Source: Maratus speciosus (Eukaryota; Arthropoda; Arachnida; Araneae; Salticidae). From it: a stretch of DNA of 64,000 bases. Below the pieces are notes generated by a model. The model worked only from the letters and a program-made list of their open reading frames with translations. It was not told the DNA's origin and did no database searches. This document shows positions 1 to 11,431 of the stretch, piece by piece. Both the position numbers and the translations under genes were made by a program. Location: NCBI GenBank assembly GCA_963932465.1, contig OZ010792.1, positions 283,509,836 to 283,573,835 on the forward strand, written 5' to 3'. Numbering within the stretch: position 1 is the stretch's first letter; the number at the start of each line of letters is the position of its first letter.

Positions 1-472
1 CATACAAACTAAGGAGCGAATAAAATCTTCTACGAAAATACTTCCGCACTCTTCAGAACACCTTCTTCGTTTAAATTGCATTTGCTTGTATATATTATTT
101 ATTGGTTTGTTTGTTATTTATTCTTATCGTCTTCTCTTTTTTTAATTAGCTTATTATGGCGCTTTAATATTCATAATGTCGGAAAGACTAGAACATGTTA
201 TATTTAATAAGTATTAAAGTGAAAATAGTTTGTTTTTACAATGCTTGTTATTCAACTCAACCTGGTTTTTACATATAAAGATGGAATTTTGTAATTGATT
301 TTTAATTCACTTCCTCATATGCTAAAATTTTGAAATTACGTTCACGTATCACATTTCACGTAAGCGTTGAAGAGTGTTGGTTCAAGGTCACAAATAAAGA
401 GTAACTCAAAAAGTTTTAGATAAGCGCATGCGCGAGTACTACTTTGTTAGTTACTGGTTTGCAGTGCCACAA
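1..472. other. Intergenic, no gene seen
   Basis: AT-rich sequence with no coding signal. The last 100 bases (from about 370) may be the 5' flank or untranslated part of the mariner-type relic that starts at 473, but I could not define a terminal inverted repeat. Confidence 0.5.
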
Positions 473-723
473 ATGGCGACTCCTGAGCGTAAAGCGTTAT
501 TGAGTTCACCTGACATAACACCATGAGATTTTTTCCTTTTGGGGCTTTATAAAAGATCGTGTCTACGTTCCGACGCTACCTAATGACTTGCCAGAGTTGA
601 GACACAGAATTGACGAGGCTGTTGTTTCCATTCGTCCGGACTTTTTAACAGAAGTGGGCAGAATTGGACTTTGAGTTGGATGTGTGCCGTATAATTAAAA
701 GTGCACATATTGAACATTTGTAA
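473..723 (+). pseudogene. Internally deleted mariner-type transposase relic
   Basis: The plus strand opens with ATG and reads MATPERKALL, the typical start of a widespread arthropod mariner-like transposase family. It then jumps directly to that family's C-terminal block: SSPDITP, a stop where Trp is expected, DFFL, then after a frameshift GFIKDRVYVPTLPNDLPELR and an ending AHIEHL before TAA at 721-723. The N-terminal helix-turn-helix remainder and most of the DDE core are missing, so this is a deletion derivative that cannot make transposase. At least one nonsense change and one or two frameshifts are visible. Family recognition is from remembered conserved blocks. Terminal repeats were not identified. 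Confidence 0.75.
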
Positions 724-1850
724 GAAAAACTAGGGTTAGTTTACCTTCAATTTGATGTATGGTTTGTTGTAAATAGTCTAAATTAAACTGTTATAATATA
801 CCATTGAAACTGGAACATTCTTTTATGGATATCCTGAATTTAAACCCTTATCAGACGCTAGCTTTTTATACATGTTTCTAATTTATATTCTATTCGCACC
901 ACTATATTTAAAAAGTAAATTTTAAAGTGCATTTCTCTTGCATATGTTGCCAAAGTACAAGTAAAAGAGTTTCTTTTAAAAAAAAGTGGCGCCAACCAAA
1001 TAAAATTCGTGTAAATGATGCTGGTTCCAATGTCACGTGTGAAGTGACATAGTACCAACAAGAGTTAATCCTTTCGCGGGCGGTGTCCTTAAAAAAGGAT
1101 ACCTAATTTTAATTCCAAAACTGACAACCGGCACCAAGAATATTTAATTAAAGTTTTCCTTATATAATATACGTGAAATTCAGCAAGTTCATATTTTCTA
1201 ATAAATTCGTTTATAAATTCTGGTGTCAGGTCATTATTTTATCAGTTTATAAACAGTCCGCAAACTCCGCGCCAAAAAGATTTAAAGGAGATTTTTTTTC
1301 TTTACTTGTATACATCTTTGTGATTAAATAACATGACTCTAAAACTTACACTGTAAAAAGAGACAAATGATTCATAATCTAGGAAAAATTAATATATAAA
1401 CGAAAGAAAATGTACAGTAACCTCTTCCAAATTACCCACGATTACCGAAAGTAGTTCTTTGATTTTAAAAACCTCAGAAATTAATATATTTTTTAGATTT
1501 AAAGATGCATTTGTAAAAACAAAATTTCTTTGGCTGACACTGGTTTTCGGAAACGTTGTTGAGTAGTTTTATTGCATATTAATCTTTTTTCAACCCGGGA
1601 TATGAGTTTATCGTATGCTATCCATTCTCAAGTAAATATTTTCACGTTCAAAAAACACGTTTTATAGACAGACACGATAAATTAACAGCATTAAGATTAA
1701 TATTAAAATTTATATTATTTTGTTATTATTGCATGTATAAATTTCAATTACACAGTCAAAAATGCTTAATTAATAATTGTTTCCATCCTAAGAACCGATA
1801 TTTCGGTTTGTGAAAGAGGATTATTCCCGGTACATCATATAAAATACAAA
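724..1850. other. No gene; one piggyBac-MITE-like end
   Basis: Non-coding and AT-rich. At 1,075-1,078 a TTAA is followed by TCCTTTCGCGGGCGGTG, resembling the left end of the TTAA-flanked MITEs at 43,001 and 59,651. Just before it, 975-1,075 resembles sequences near 8,995-9,060 and 53,225-53,290 (a GTGGCGCCA...AAATAAAATT block). These are probably eroded MITE ends. Nothing else recognised. Confidence 0.45.
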
Positions 1851-2787
1851 TAGTCCAGGCAATAGAGATCATATAGGGGCTCTACCTAGAAAAATTCATG
1901 GTAGTTCTGGAAAAAGGCTTACTATATGTTTTTTCGGTCGCTGAATCCGAATTTTTAACTTTCCACCAAACTTTCCCCCCGGCAACCGCCACAAATTTTT
2001 GTAAAATGCCCCACAAAAAAGATTTTTATTAAAATAGTCATTTTTTTGTTGTTGTTTTAACGAAAAAATATCTAGAACTTCAGAAAGTAGACAAAATTTG
2101 CAACAAATATGATATATGACATTATGACGCTTGATGAATGGGAAGGGGGAGGGGGGGGGGAGGACCTGCCTCGGAACACGCGCCGCGGTGCTGCGTGGAC
2201 TAAGTTGCGCAATGCCACTTAACCGTTCACATCATTTACGTTCGCTCTACCGTCTCCCCTCCGAACTTTCCCTATAAGGTTTACTTTAAGTTTTTTGGGT
2301 CGCTGAATCCGAATTTTTAACTTCTCACCAACCCCCCCCACCCCGCAACCCACCCAAAATAGTTGTTTTTAAATTCATGATATATGACATTATGACGTAG
2401 GATGAACGGGGAGGGGGGGCTGCCTCGGAACATGCACCGTGGCACTGCGTGCACTAAGTTATACAATTCCGCTTAATAGTCCAGGCAATAGGGTATTTTA
2501 CTTGGCAAAATTAATGGTAGCTCTGGAAATCTACTCACTTTATGTTTTTTGGGTCGCTGAATCCGAATTTGTAACTTCTCACCAAACTTTCCCCCGGCAA
2601 CCCCCCAAAATTTTGATCCCCCCCCCCCCCAAAAAAAATAGATTTTTTGAAAAAAAATTTGTTTTTGAGAACTGCGCCGCGGTGCATGTTCCGAGGCAGC
2701 CCCGTACCTCCCGGTTCATCCTACATCATAATATCATATATCCTATTTGTTGCAAATTTTGTCTACTTTTTGATTTTCTAGAAGATA

Positions 2788-4456
2788 GGGGAGACCGGGG
2801 CAAGTTTTCCAACTTTTTAGATTTTTATTTTTGTATTTTTTATTTTTAACTATTTTGATATATACAAGATATCATTGTACTCCCTAGACCTTCCTGTACA
2901 AACTGGCACAATTATTTTTCAAAAAACTAAATATACTTTTTCACAAAAAATAGTTAAGTCTAATCATGTTACGTTGGAAAATGTGCCCCGTATGCGGGGC
3001 AAGTTTTCCAGCCTACGAAAAATGGTCAGGGGCAAGTTTTCCAACTGTACTTTAAATGGTAAAACATCGGTAATAAATCTTGCTTGTTAATTAATAAGTA
3101 TTTTTTATTGTGAACTAAATGCTCAGTAACATAACAGTAACATAAAAAACAGTTTTAATCCATTTGACATTTAAAGACGAAGGTCCAAACAGCTCCCTGG
3201 CCGGAATTGGATTTTTTTTCCCTCGCCCCTTTTATCTGATTCCTTTTGCAGTTTCCTTTTTTTTTTAGATGAATCTTTTTTTTTTCCATTTTCAGTTGAT
3301 TTTTGACAGGAGAATCAGTATGTACAATACTTCCTATTTTTTTCCACGCCGTGTTTGCCTGCTTAGGGCAGCCTTCGCAAAAGACCATAATTTCTTCTGG
3401 TGTAAGCAAAGCTTGTTTGGATGTAGAAGGAACGCTTTTTTCATAAGCAATAGGAAAATTTTGAGTAGAACTTAAGGAACAGCTTCTTTGGAAATGCTAG
3501 CCTGCGTTGGTGTAGAATGATTAGATGCTTTCGGTGTTGTTTTGTTTCTGCGAGAAGGGGGGGGGGGGGGGGTGATTATTGAGGAAAGTTTCAAATCTTT
3601 TCAGGATTGTTGGTGCGGCAGGAGCTGGCCTGTCAGAAAAGTAGGATGGCATAAAAGCAGAGTTTGTAAATATTTCAGGATTTAGTATAAAAATTCTCTA
3701 ACGTTTAAAACCCGCCATAATATTAACTGTTGATTAACGCCAGTGGAGCGGCTCTAAGCACGGTTAATTTGCTTTTTGAGGGGTTCATACTCACTGCGAT
3801 CTCAGTGTGCTAGCTTATGACTATAAAGGCATAATTAACAGAAAATGGATTCATTAAATGAACCCATTTTGGAAAAAAATGACATTTTATTATATTTTTG
3901 AATTTACCTTGTTTTTTATATTGATAGTTTTATTTAAATGACTAAATGATCAAACGGGTTCGTAGTATATATGATTATTTGGCCGATTTTTTTATACAAT
4001 AAAACTAGCTGACTTAGGAGGGGGGAGGTTTTCAAACGAGAAACATGTTGGAAAACATGCCTCGTATGTTGTTGGAAAACCTGCCCCGTCGCCATATTTG
4101 AACTTTTACACTACCTGGACGAATACCGGTGTAGGTTATTTGCAAAACAAACGCATAGTTACCTGAAGAAAGAAACCCTTTTTTAGTGTATGCAATGTCA
4201 AAACAGTAAGTTTAACGCTAGTACGTTTTTTTTTTACGTTTTAATAAAGACCTAAAATTTTACCCACCGTTGAAAAAATGAAAAAAACAGCTCTCCAGAC
4301 GAAGTGACAGCAGCTATTAAGCTATAACTTTTGTAGATGTTGTGTAAGATGTTGCCACTTCAGCTAGTTCACTCGCTAGCGTCACCTAGCGGCTCATTTA
4401 AAAACTAAAGCGAGTTGGAAAACTTGCCCCTATGGAAAATGTGCCCCGGTCTCCCC
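2788..4456 (-). mobile_element. pogo-like DNA transposon, non-autonomous
   Basis: Ends are GGGGAGACCGGGGCAAGTTT at 2,788 and its inverse, interrupted by a short insertion, ending at 4,456. TA flanks both sides (2,786-2,787 and 4,457-4,458). GCAAGTTTTCCAAC-type motifs recur just inside both ends (about 2,998, 3,032, 4,025-4,085, 4,410-4,435), as subterminal repeats. A transposase C-terminal fragment lies inside on the minus strand. Length 1,669 bp. Confidence 0.8.
3155..3480 (-). pseudogene. pogo/jerky-type (DDE_1) transposase C-terminal fragment
   Basis: Minus-strand reading gives a basic C-terminal segment: LTPEEIMVFCEGCPK, then HTDSPVKNQLKMEKKKIH and a lysine-rich tail. Pogo/Tigger/Jerky transposases end their DDE_1 domain with a similar block (a TPE.I.P.PKA.PRK motif, a T/DTP.KNE motif, then a basic tail). 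No catalytic Asp motif or HTH was found in the rest of the element, so it is a non-functional relic. Its position inside TA-flanked pogo-type ends supports the call. Confidence 0.6.
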
Positions 4457-4962
4457 TACTTTCCCCCCTAAAACAAAAATAAATTAAATTTAAAAACAAC
4501 TATTTGAGGGGGGGTTGCGGGAGGGGGGAAATTTGGTGGGAAGTTAAAAATTAGGATTCAGCGACCCAAAAACTTAAAGTAAACCTTATAGGGAAATTTC
4601 GGAGAGGAGACGGGAGAGCGAACGTAAACGATGTGAGTGGTTAAGTGGAATTGCGCAGCTTAGTCTACGCAGGACCACGGCACATGTTCCGAGGCAGGTC
4701 CACCCCCCTCCCCATTCATCGTACGTCATGTCATGCATGTTACATAGGCGTAACCAGCCTTTTGAACAGGAGGGGGGGGGGTGCCCAGACTTTTTAACCT
4801 GAACATGTTGGATACAAACAATATCTTATATAGTAAAACCAGCTAAAACGAATCCCATAAAACTGATCGAATTTCTATTTTAGACAGTTTTCCCTCAAAC
4901 GCAATTTTTGTTTGCGTGAGGAGGGCTGATAAGGGGTTCAAAACATTAAAACTAAATATAAT

Positions 4963-4967
<5 letters not shown>

Positions 4968-5006
<39 letters not shown>
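4968..5006. repeat. Poly-A tract
   Basis: An uninterrupted A homopolymer of about 39 bases. Length may be unreliable in assembly. Confidence 0.9.
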
Positions 5007-5008
<2 letters not shown>

Positions 5009-5378
5009 TATGTAAATGTCCTTGCAGCAGTGATATAAGACAGTGACTAAGTGAGGTCACAACTGTAAAACCTTTTAGAACCCTAACTTCTTATAAAGAT
5101 TAAAAAAGGCCTTTAATCATGCTGGAAACTTCTATAGGCACAGGGGAACACTGCATGAGACCTAAAATTATCTCAGTCAAAGTCTTGTAGATGAAATTTT
5201 GCCGGATGATAAATCTCTGATAATACATGCTGTACATCAGTACATGCGCACGAAATTTTTTCAGAATGTGACTACATGACTTCTTAGGGATCACCGTAGG
5301 GACCCAAGAAATTTTGGAGGAAAGTCTATATAAATAATTATTATAATATTATAAATAATTATAATATTCATTAATAGC

Positions 5379-5549
5379 GTAATTTCCTGCCTATAATCCG
5401 CGACTCAAACAATCATGTTTCGACCCAGAAATTTTATTTCATTATCTAAGTTAAATATTTATCGCGATTTAATAAGTTACGTTTTATGAAACAAGATTTC
5501 TGGGCCTGAACCTAATTGTTTAATCCGCAGATTATAGGCCAGAAATTAC
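5379..5549. mobile_element. Short MITE (about 170 bp)
   Basis: Left end GTAATTTCCTGCCTATAATC is mirrored by GATTATAGGCCAGAAATTAC at the right end. The inner arms also pair (CCCAGAAATTTTA with a counterpart near 5,490), so the whole element can fold into one hairpin. No coding capacity. Not assigned to a superfamily. Confidence 0.7.
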
Positions 5550-6009
5550 GGTAATTCAGGTTTTTACCTCAGAGTGTGTCGAATATATTAGGTAAAGCAG
5601 GTCATGATAATATACACTAAATTTTATCAAGATGATAAAAATTATACTATCATGATGCGACTGTAATAATAAAGATAGGCGCTTGTCTATCTGTGTGTGT
5701 GTGTACGCGCGCTGAGCTCTGAAAAAAACAATGCAGTCTGCACCCGTAAGATTTGACAGGACCTGTATGCCTGAACTCATGCATATGGAAGACAATTTCT
5801 GGAATTTTTCAATTAATTTTTTATGCGAATTTTTTCGCATTTTGCGGCAATTTTTTCAAATAAGTAAAAAAGAATCCGATTTCAATATTTTACTCAGTAA
5901 ACTTTGTCTTCTTTTCAATAAAGTGTTTTCGAGATTCTTACAGCGATTTTTCAATTTTTAGCAATTTTTTAATGTTATCTTTAGAGGGTGTTTTTTTCGC
6001 ATTTCGCGG

Positions 6010-6011
<2 letters not shown>

Positions 6012-6050
<39 letters not shown>
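6012..6050. repeat. Poly-T tract
   Basis: T homopolymer of about 39 bases. The short hydrophobic reading frame over it is an artefact. Confidence 0.9.
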
Positions 6051-6054
<4 letters not shown>

Positions 6055-6649
6055 TTCCTAAAACGATCCGGTTTAAATCTCTTATCCAATCAGTTAATTT
6101 CGTTCCCTGTGTTTTTTTAATCTTTTCCGAATTTTTAATTCGCTTTCTTGCGGGGGTTTTCATGCTTTGAGGCAATTTTTTGACATTTTTTGAAACAGAA
6201 AAAACTCTCTAGTAATTTTTGCTGTTGCAGTGATTAAATTCGAATTGAAATAATGTCAAATCAGCTGAAAATTTAATTTTGCTCGAAATAAAAAACGCAA
6301 TAATTCAAGATTCGCTTTTTCCGAGACAGAAGAGGTCGTAGCTTGCTCGGGAGTACGTTGCCGAAGGCAGTCCCCCCGCCCCCCCCCCCCCCCCCCAATC
6401 CTAGATTTGTTTAATTCTATGTTCGTTTAAAAAAAACAACCACTTCTCTAGTAATGAAACTTTCTTTCAGGGACAGGGTTTGAAATAACCGATTTGTGCA
6501 CAGAAAAGGAAAGTCTCTCATAATAAAAAATGCTGTGCAGTATTTCCCCCTTCAAATTCTTTCACAGAACTGTGATTCTTCAGTGAGTATTTAAAAAAAC
6601 AAATTAGGTCCACGATTTTTATTTCTTTCATGGAATTTCTCAAAATCAA

Positions 6650-7340
6650 TTCGTGAATCAGTCCCGGAAAAAAGTGAGAATTTCTTCAAACGATCGTGGA
6701 AAAATATCGGGAATTTCCATAAAAGAGTGCAGAAAGTAATCGCCAATTTCGTTTAAAGATTGCGCAAAAAATTACGAATTTCGATAAAGGATTGATGAAA
6801 ATTTATTTCAAATTTCGGCAAAATGTTGCGGAAAAGAGTAGAGAATTTTGTTAATTGGTACGGAAAGATATCGAGAATTTTTCCGAACGGTCACGCAATG
6901 CTATCGCGAATTTCGACAAATGATCTCCCTGTAAAAATATCAGTTTCGTCAATCGGTCGCAACAAAAAATAAATTTCGTCAAAGGATCGCGGTAAAAACG
7001 AGAATTTCATCACAGGATCGCAGAAAGAAAGCGCGAATTTCGTCAAAAGATTACGGAAAGAAAAAACTAATTTCATCAAAAGATCGTGGAAAGAAAACGC
7101 GAATTTCATCGAAGGATCGCATGCTAAAGAAATGCCAATTTCGTCGAAATATTGCGGTAAAAAATGCGAATTTCGTCAAAGGATAGCGGTAAAAAACACG
7201 AATTTTGTCAAAGTGGTGAAAAATGCGGATTTTGACAAAAAATCGCGTAGAAAGACATGAATTTCGTCACACGATTTTGGGGGAAAATTGTAAATATCAT
7301 GAAATGATCACAGAATAAAATCGCGAATTTGTCAAAATTT
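6650..7340. repeat. Degenerate ~30-36 bp tandem array
   Basis: About 20 imperfect copies of a unit with core GCGAATTTCGTCAAAGGATC followed by GCGG and an A-rich spacer. Unit length drifts between about 28 and 38 bp, so this is an old minisatellite rather than a recent expansion. Reading frames across it (for example the minus strand at 6,891-7,109) are repeat-derived, giving a periodic FDEI/LLTK-like peptide. Confidence 0.85.
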
Positions 7341-8387
7341 ACTGCACTGGGCTAAAAGGTTGAAACGGGGTTCCTTTTCCTACTTTCAAAAGAACGCCGC
7401 GAAACGAGAAAAAACTCTAAAAATCGTATACAAATTTTCAGAGGAAATAAATTACTATATTGACTTGTAAGACTGCAACAATATTCCTTTAAAGAATGTA
7501 AAAAAACAACCAACCAACCAACTTCCAGATTAATTTGAATTTTCTGTGCTATTATTTTTCATTTACAAAGGAGGCAGGGTATGTCCCCCCCCCCCCCTTT
7601 ACCTCGGCTAATCGAAATTTGGAATTATCGTTTCACATTTGCATCCCCTTTCAAAAATTTTTTTGCTTCTTCCTTGACTTTAAACTACCAAAGAAAAGAG
7701 AAAAATAGTTTCTATCCTCGTCAAGAACTTGCGTTAATTTCTCATGAAATTGCAGAAACATTCAATAGAAAGAACGGCGTTAAAAACATCTCCCACAGAG
7801 AAAGGACGTCAAAGTGGGATTATAAAGCCACCTTTTTGAATTACTATGACTAATACAGATTTTTGCAAATATTCTAGTTTTAAAAAAGATAAACAACATG
7901 ATTTTCTTTTTAAAAAAAAGAAAGAAAAAAAACAACGTAGGTTTCTTTTTTTATCCCATTTCAAAACTTAGCGGTTTAGTTTTCTGAACTAAACTAATTG
8001 AACTCTGCTTTCATTTCTTCCTCTTTTTTCTTTTGTAGATTTCGATTTTTTTAAATAATTGTGCTCGAGTCTTCGGAAACGGGGGGGGTGCCCGGGCACC
8101 CAGGGCACCCCCCCCCCTGGTTACGCCTATGTGTTATTTGTTGCAAATTTTGACTACTTTCTGAATTTCGAGATACTTTTTCCCTAAAACGATAAAAAAA
8201 TATTGATTTTTTTAATAAAAACCTCTTTTGGAAGGCATTTTACCAAAACTTGGGGGGTTGCCGGGGGAAATTTAGGTGGGGAGTTACGAATTCGGATTCA
8301 GCGACCCAAAAAGTATAAATTAAGTCGATTTCCAGAACTACCATTAATTTTGCCAGGTAAATTACCCTATTGCCTGGACTAAAATGG

Positions 8388-8475
8388 GAATTTCTTTTCG
8401 GCTGCTTTTAACTTGAGTTCTGCCAAATGGATTTTGATGGGACTTTCACTGTTAGATAATTTTTCAGATAATATT
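8388..8475 (+). repeat. Dispersed repeat, TTCGTTCCGGCTGCTT family
   Basis: Contains CGGCTGCTTTTAACTTGAGT, then TGGATTTTGATGGGACTT, a GTTAGATAATTTTTCAG block and a TTTTAGTAT ending. The same ordered blocks occur at 10,070-10,300 and in 47,100-48,050, so this is a fragment of a dispersed family. Class unknown. Confidence 0.65.
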
Positions 8476-8750
8476 TTAGTATCTGGGTGATTCTACTCAA
8501 ATAGGCCATTCTCATCATAGTCATGAAGAAAAAATAAATCATATCAGAAGTTTCTAATTTTTTGTAACAGGACACTAGAAAGTATAGTTATTGGAACAAA
8601 AATAACCGTCAGGCTTAATATTAAACCATTCGGAACCATGGATTCATTTATAAATCTTCAAAAACTGCGCACAGAATTTGTTTTTGATACCAGTAAAAAG
8701 GAAAAGTTATATTTGCTTTCTTTAATTATACAATTTCCGTGATTATTTAA

Positions 8751-8978
8751 CACGTTCACATCGGCACGGTGGGTCACACTCGACTGTTTTAGAGTTGTCA
8801 AGTCCCGGCTTTTTGCACACCACTATTATTTTAGAGAAAATGCTGTTCCTTTAAATCGCCCAATTGTTCTAATTAAATAAAACAACATTTTCTGTATTAA
8901 AATACTGGTATCGAAAAGGCCGGAGACTTGACAGCTCTGAGAAAGTCGAGTGTGACCCACAGCGCCGGAGTGAACGTG
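8751..8978. mobile_element. piggyBac-type MITE, TTAA flanked
   Basis: TTAA at 8,747-8,750 and 8,979-8,982 flank a 228-bp sequence starting CACGTTCAC and ending with its inverse GTGAACGTG (GAACGTG directly before TTAA). Long inner arms pair (GTGGGTCACACTCGACT with AGTCGAGTGTGACCCAC). TTAA duplication and C-starting inverted repeats are the piggyBac signature. It has no transposase and would depend on one encoded elsewhere. Confidence 0.85.
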
Positions 8979-8982
8979 TTAA

Positions 8983-9541
8983 GCAAAGGTAATTTTTTTT
9001 AAAAAAAGTGGTGCCTCGAGTAAAATTTGTGTAAGAGCTGCCGGTCCAGGAGGGATTAAGAATTTCTATATTTATTAGATTTTTAAATATGTATTAGAAT
9101 AAGGGGATGATTGATTACAAAGTGAGGAAATGAGAATTTTGTGAAAACTATTTCAAATAACATTTTAAACAAGTAAACGATTTTTAACACTGAGGTGTGT
9201 TTTATTTTTAAATTTTAAATGAGGGAATGATAACGTCATCTTAACATTGCCCAATTGGTCTATTAAATTATTCCTAACACTCTGAAGTATTTTTCCAAGA
9301 TGGCTGAAAATTGTTTTACAAACAGTTAAGGCCCCATGTGCTCATTGCATGTGCAATGTTTATGTCTACAGTAAGTACCACCTGTCTCAAATATCCAGAA
9401 TTATTAATGAGTCGGGGAATGATTTTGAATGAGTTGCAAACTTTTTTGCCAAATAAAAACTACACGTGCAGACCAAAAAAATATAATAATGTAATACATA
9501 GAAATAATACTTTATGTGTATTAAAAAACAAAAGTCAGACA

Positions 9542-9572
<31 letters not shown>

Positions 9573-10762
9573 TTCCAGTAAGAAATTATATTTTTTATAT
9601 TTTTGGGTCGTAGTAGTTGCATGTGAGGGAATGATATTTTACAGGTTTAAAAATTTATTTTAAATAAACGTTTTAATTAATGCTTCAATTTTCTGAGGTA
9701 ATATAATAAAACCATGTCTAAACTACATGTTAAAAAAAATACGTTCGGTTTTTCTGCTAAAAATGTTTAAATATCCTCCAGTTTCATCATTATGGGGCAT
9801 TTGCGTAGAATCATCCATATACATAGCTGCCAACTTGTATGGATTTTTCTCATCACTAAAATTTAATAGAAAATTTTATCAAAAACAATCGCCGAAATCT
9901 CACTTTTTCTAACTATGAAACAATACAAAAATTTCTGTTAAATTTTAGTGGAAACAAAAATCCGTACAAGTTGGGAGCGATGCATATACCATTTCGTTTT
10001 ACGTTGCTTATTTCAGAATTAGAATTTACCAGATGAACCTGATTATGAAAGATTAGCCTTTATTAAAGATTCTGCAGAATGGATTTTGACGGGACTTGTG
10101 CGCTGTTAGATAATTTTTCAGGAAATATTTTAGTATATAACATATCGTTTTATGTTCCTTAGTCATAGAATTATGGGGGAGAGATCTAAAATCAGGGAAT
10201 CCAATTATGAAAGAAAAGCCTTTTAAAGTTCTACTGGACAGGTTTTGATAAGACTTGGATCGTTAAATATTTTTTCAGGAGTGATTTTTGTATGTTGCAT
10301 ATCGTTCTATCGTTTTTTACCAAAATTTACTATAAATGATAAATTAAAAATATTAGTCTTTAACAGTCCAAATTTTGTTTGACACATTAGAAAATATAAT
10401 TGCGCAATGGCGTTCGTATCGTTTTCAGCATATTCCAGGTAAAGGTCCATATAGCTTTAAAACACAAGATCAAATTCGTCGATATATTTTGTTTGGTTGA
10501 AAGTTCCAGAAGAGTTCCATATCCTGTTCTGGTTTTTTTTGGCGAGCTTATTTTGGTGATAAATGTTTCAATGTGGTCGTTGCGATCTTCAGCCATTTGG
10601 GGTTGTTTTTTTATTACCTGAAGACGACTGGTGGATAAGCAATAACTTTGCACAGATATTACCTTATTTTATTTTTTATTTATAATTTACCGGTACGATA
10701 TTTTTTTGTAGAAGTGGTATTATGTAAATACATTTTTTGTGCTTTTTATATGCACATATACA
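8983..10762. other. No gene; dispersed repeat fragments
   Basis: Holds a TA microsatellite at about 9,550-9,572 and two fragments of the TGGATTTTGATGGGACTT family at about 10,070-10,150 and 10,230-10,300. A MITE-end-like block follows the piggyBac MITE at 8,995-9,060. Short open frames at 9,311-9,613 and 10,387-10,653 show no recognised domain. Confidence 0.5.
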
Positions 10763-10940
10763 GGGTACGCATAATTAAACGACCCTACTTTAAAGTTGTC
10801 TAGTGACAAAAGTATTAAGTTGTGAAATTTTGTGAAAGACATAATAAAGGGATGGCAATTTTTTAAAGATAAAAAAATTATAAATAAAAATAGTTCAAAA
10901 TTTCGCCACCAGAGGGCGATTTTTAATAAGTTACACTTTG
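10763..10940 (+). repeat. Mariner-like element end, left member of a direct repeat pair
   Basis: After TATATACA the sequence reads GGGTACGCATAATTAAACGA, then TTTAAAGTTGTCTAG. A diverged copy in the same orientation lies at 13,612-13,760 (GTTCATAATTAATCGAACC, TTTAAAGTTGTCTAGAGGCGAAA). It looks like the end of a DNA transposon, but only same-orientation ends are present. Confidence 0.55.
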
Positions 10941-11431
10941 AGCATTATTAGTCCAGTAAAATTAGCTAATTTTATGCAAAAATTCGCGGAAAGCTGGAAA
11001 TCGTTTTAATCACTTTGTTTTCATCCAAATGAAGGGATTTGAAGTTTGTCCCATCTTTCCTAGTGAGCTTCAGACGTGGCACCACAAAAACCTAAAAAAT
11101 TTAGGACTTTTTTCAGCATTTTGCAAGTAACTCAAAAACCATTCACTCTACAGAAACAGTTCTAATTTATAAATTGTAGACCATAAAATTCTGCGTCGAT
11201 TGAGTACCGCAGACTATAATTCCATCAAAAATAAGCGAGATATGATAGATAAAAAAAAGTGCATTTTTCCAATTTTTTCTAAAAAAACTCAGAAAACTGG
11301 TTTTTTGAAGTGCTCATGTAACCAAACGAAATGTACTCACACGTTAATTTGCGCTAATGATTACAATTTTCAAACCTTAACCCAATCCTAGTGTTACATT
11401 AAACAAACACTAATAGTGTCTGAGTACAGGA

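Larger units (their letters stand above)
4743..8131. mobile_element. 3.4-kb element with CATAGGCGTAACCAG ends
   Basis: CATAGGCGTAACCAG at 4,743-4,757 is matched by its inverse CTGGTTACGCCTATG at 8,117-8,131. Next to each end is a G- or C-run with the motif TGCCC. The host sequence resumes across the insertion when compared with the copy near 2,720-2,765. No coding region for a transposase is visible. The interior holds a poly-A tract, a MITE (5,379-5,549), a long poly-T and a degenerate tandem array (6,650-7,340). Superfamily undetermined. Confidence 0.7.
1853..8379. mobile_element. TA-flanked inverted-repeat element, duplicated and nested
   Basis: GTCCAGGCAATAG follows TA at 1,851 and again at 2,477. 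The inverse, CTATTGCCTGGAC followed by TA, ends at 8,379. The 2,479 copy matches the right arm best over more than 70 bases, so the likely element is 2,479-8,379, preceded by a partial tandem copy 1,853-2,478. A conserved block containing GGGTCGCTGAATCCGAATTT occurs three times in plus orientation (about 1,935, 2,295, 2,550) and twice inverted (about 4,550, 8,295). Poly-G/C runs separate the blocks. There is no transposase; open frames here are by-products. Two other elements (2,788-4,456 and 4,743-8,131) lie inside. TA duplication points to Tc1/mariner-type mobilisation, but the family is not identified. Confidence 0.7.

Noticed and set aside
2439..2849. 136-codon plus-strand open frame
   Set aside because: It crosses the inverted-repeat block, poly-C/A runs and the start of the pogo-like element; proline and phenylalanine runs come from homopolymers. 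No domain.
6891..7109. Periodic FDEI/LLTK-like peptide on the minus strand
   Set aside because: It is a translation of the ~34-bp minisatellite, not a protein repeat.
10387..10653. Overlapping open frames on both strands
   Set aside because: No recognised motif, and the region borders dispersed repeat fragments; both frames look like chance.
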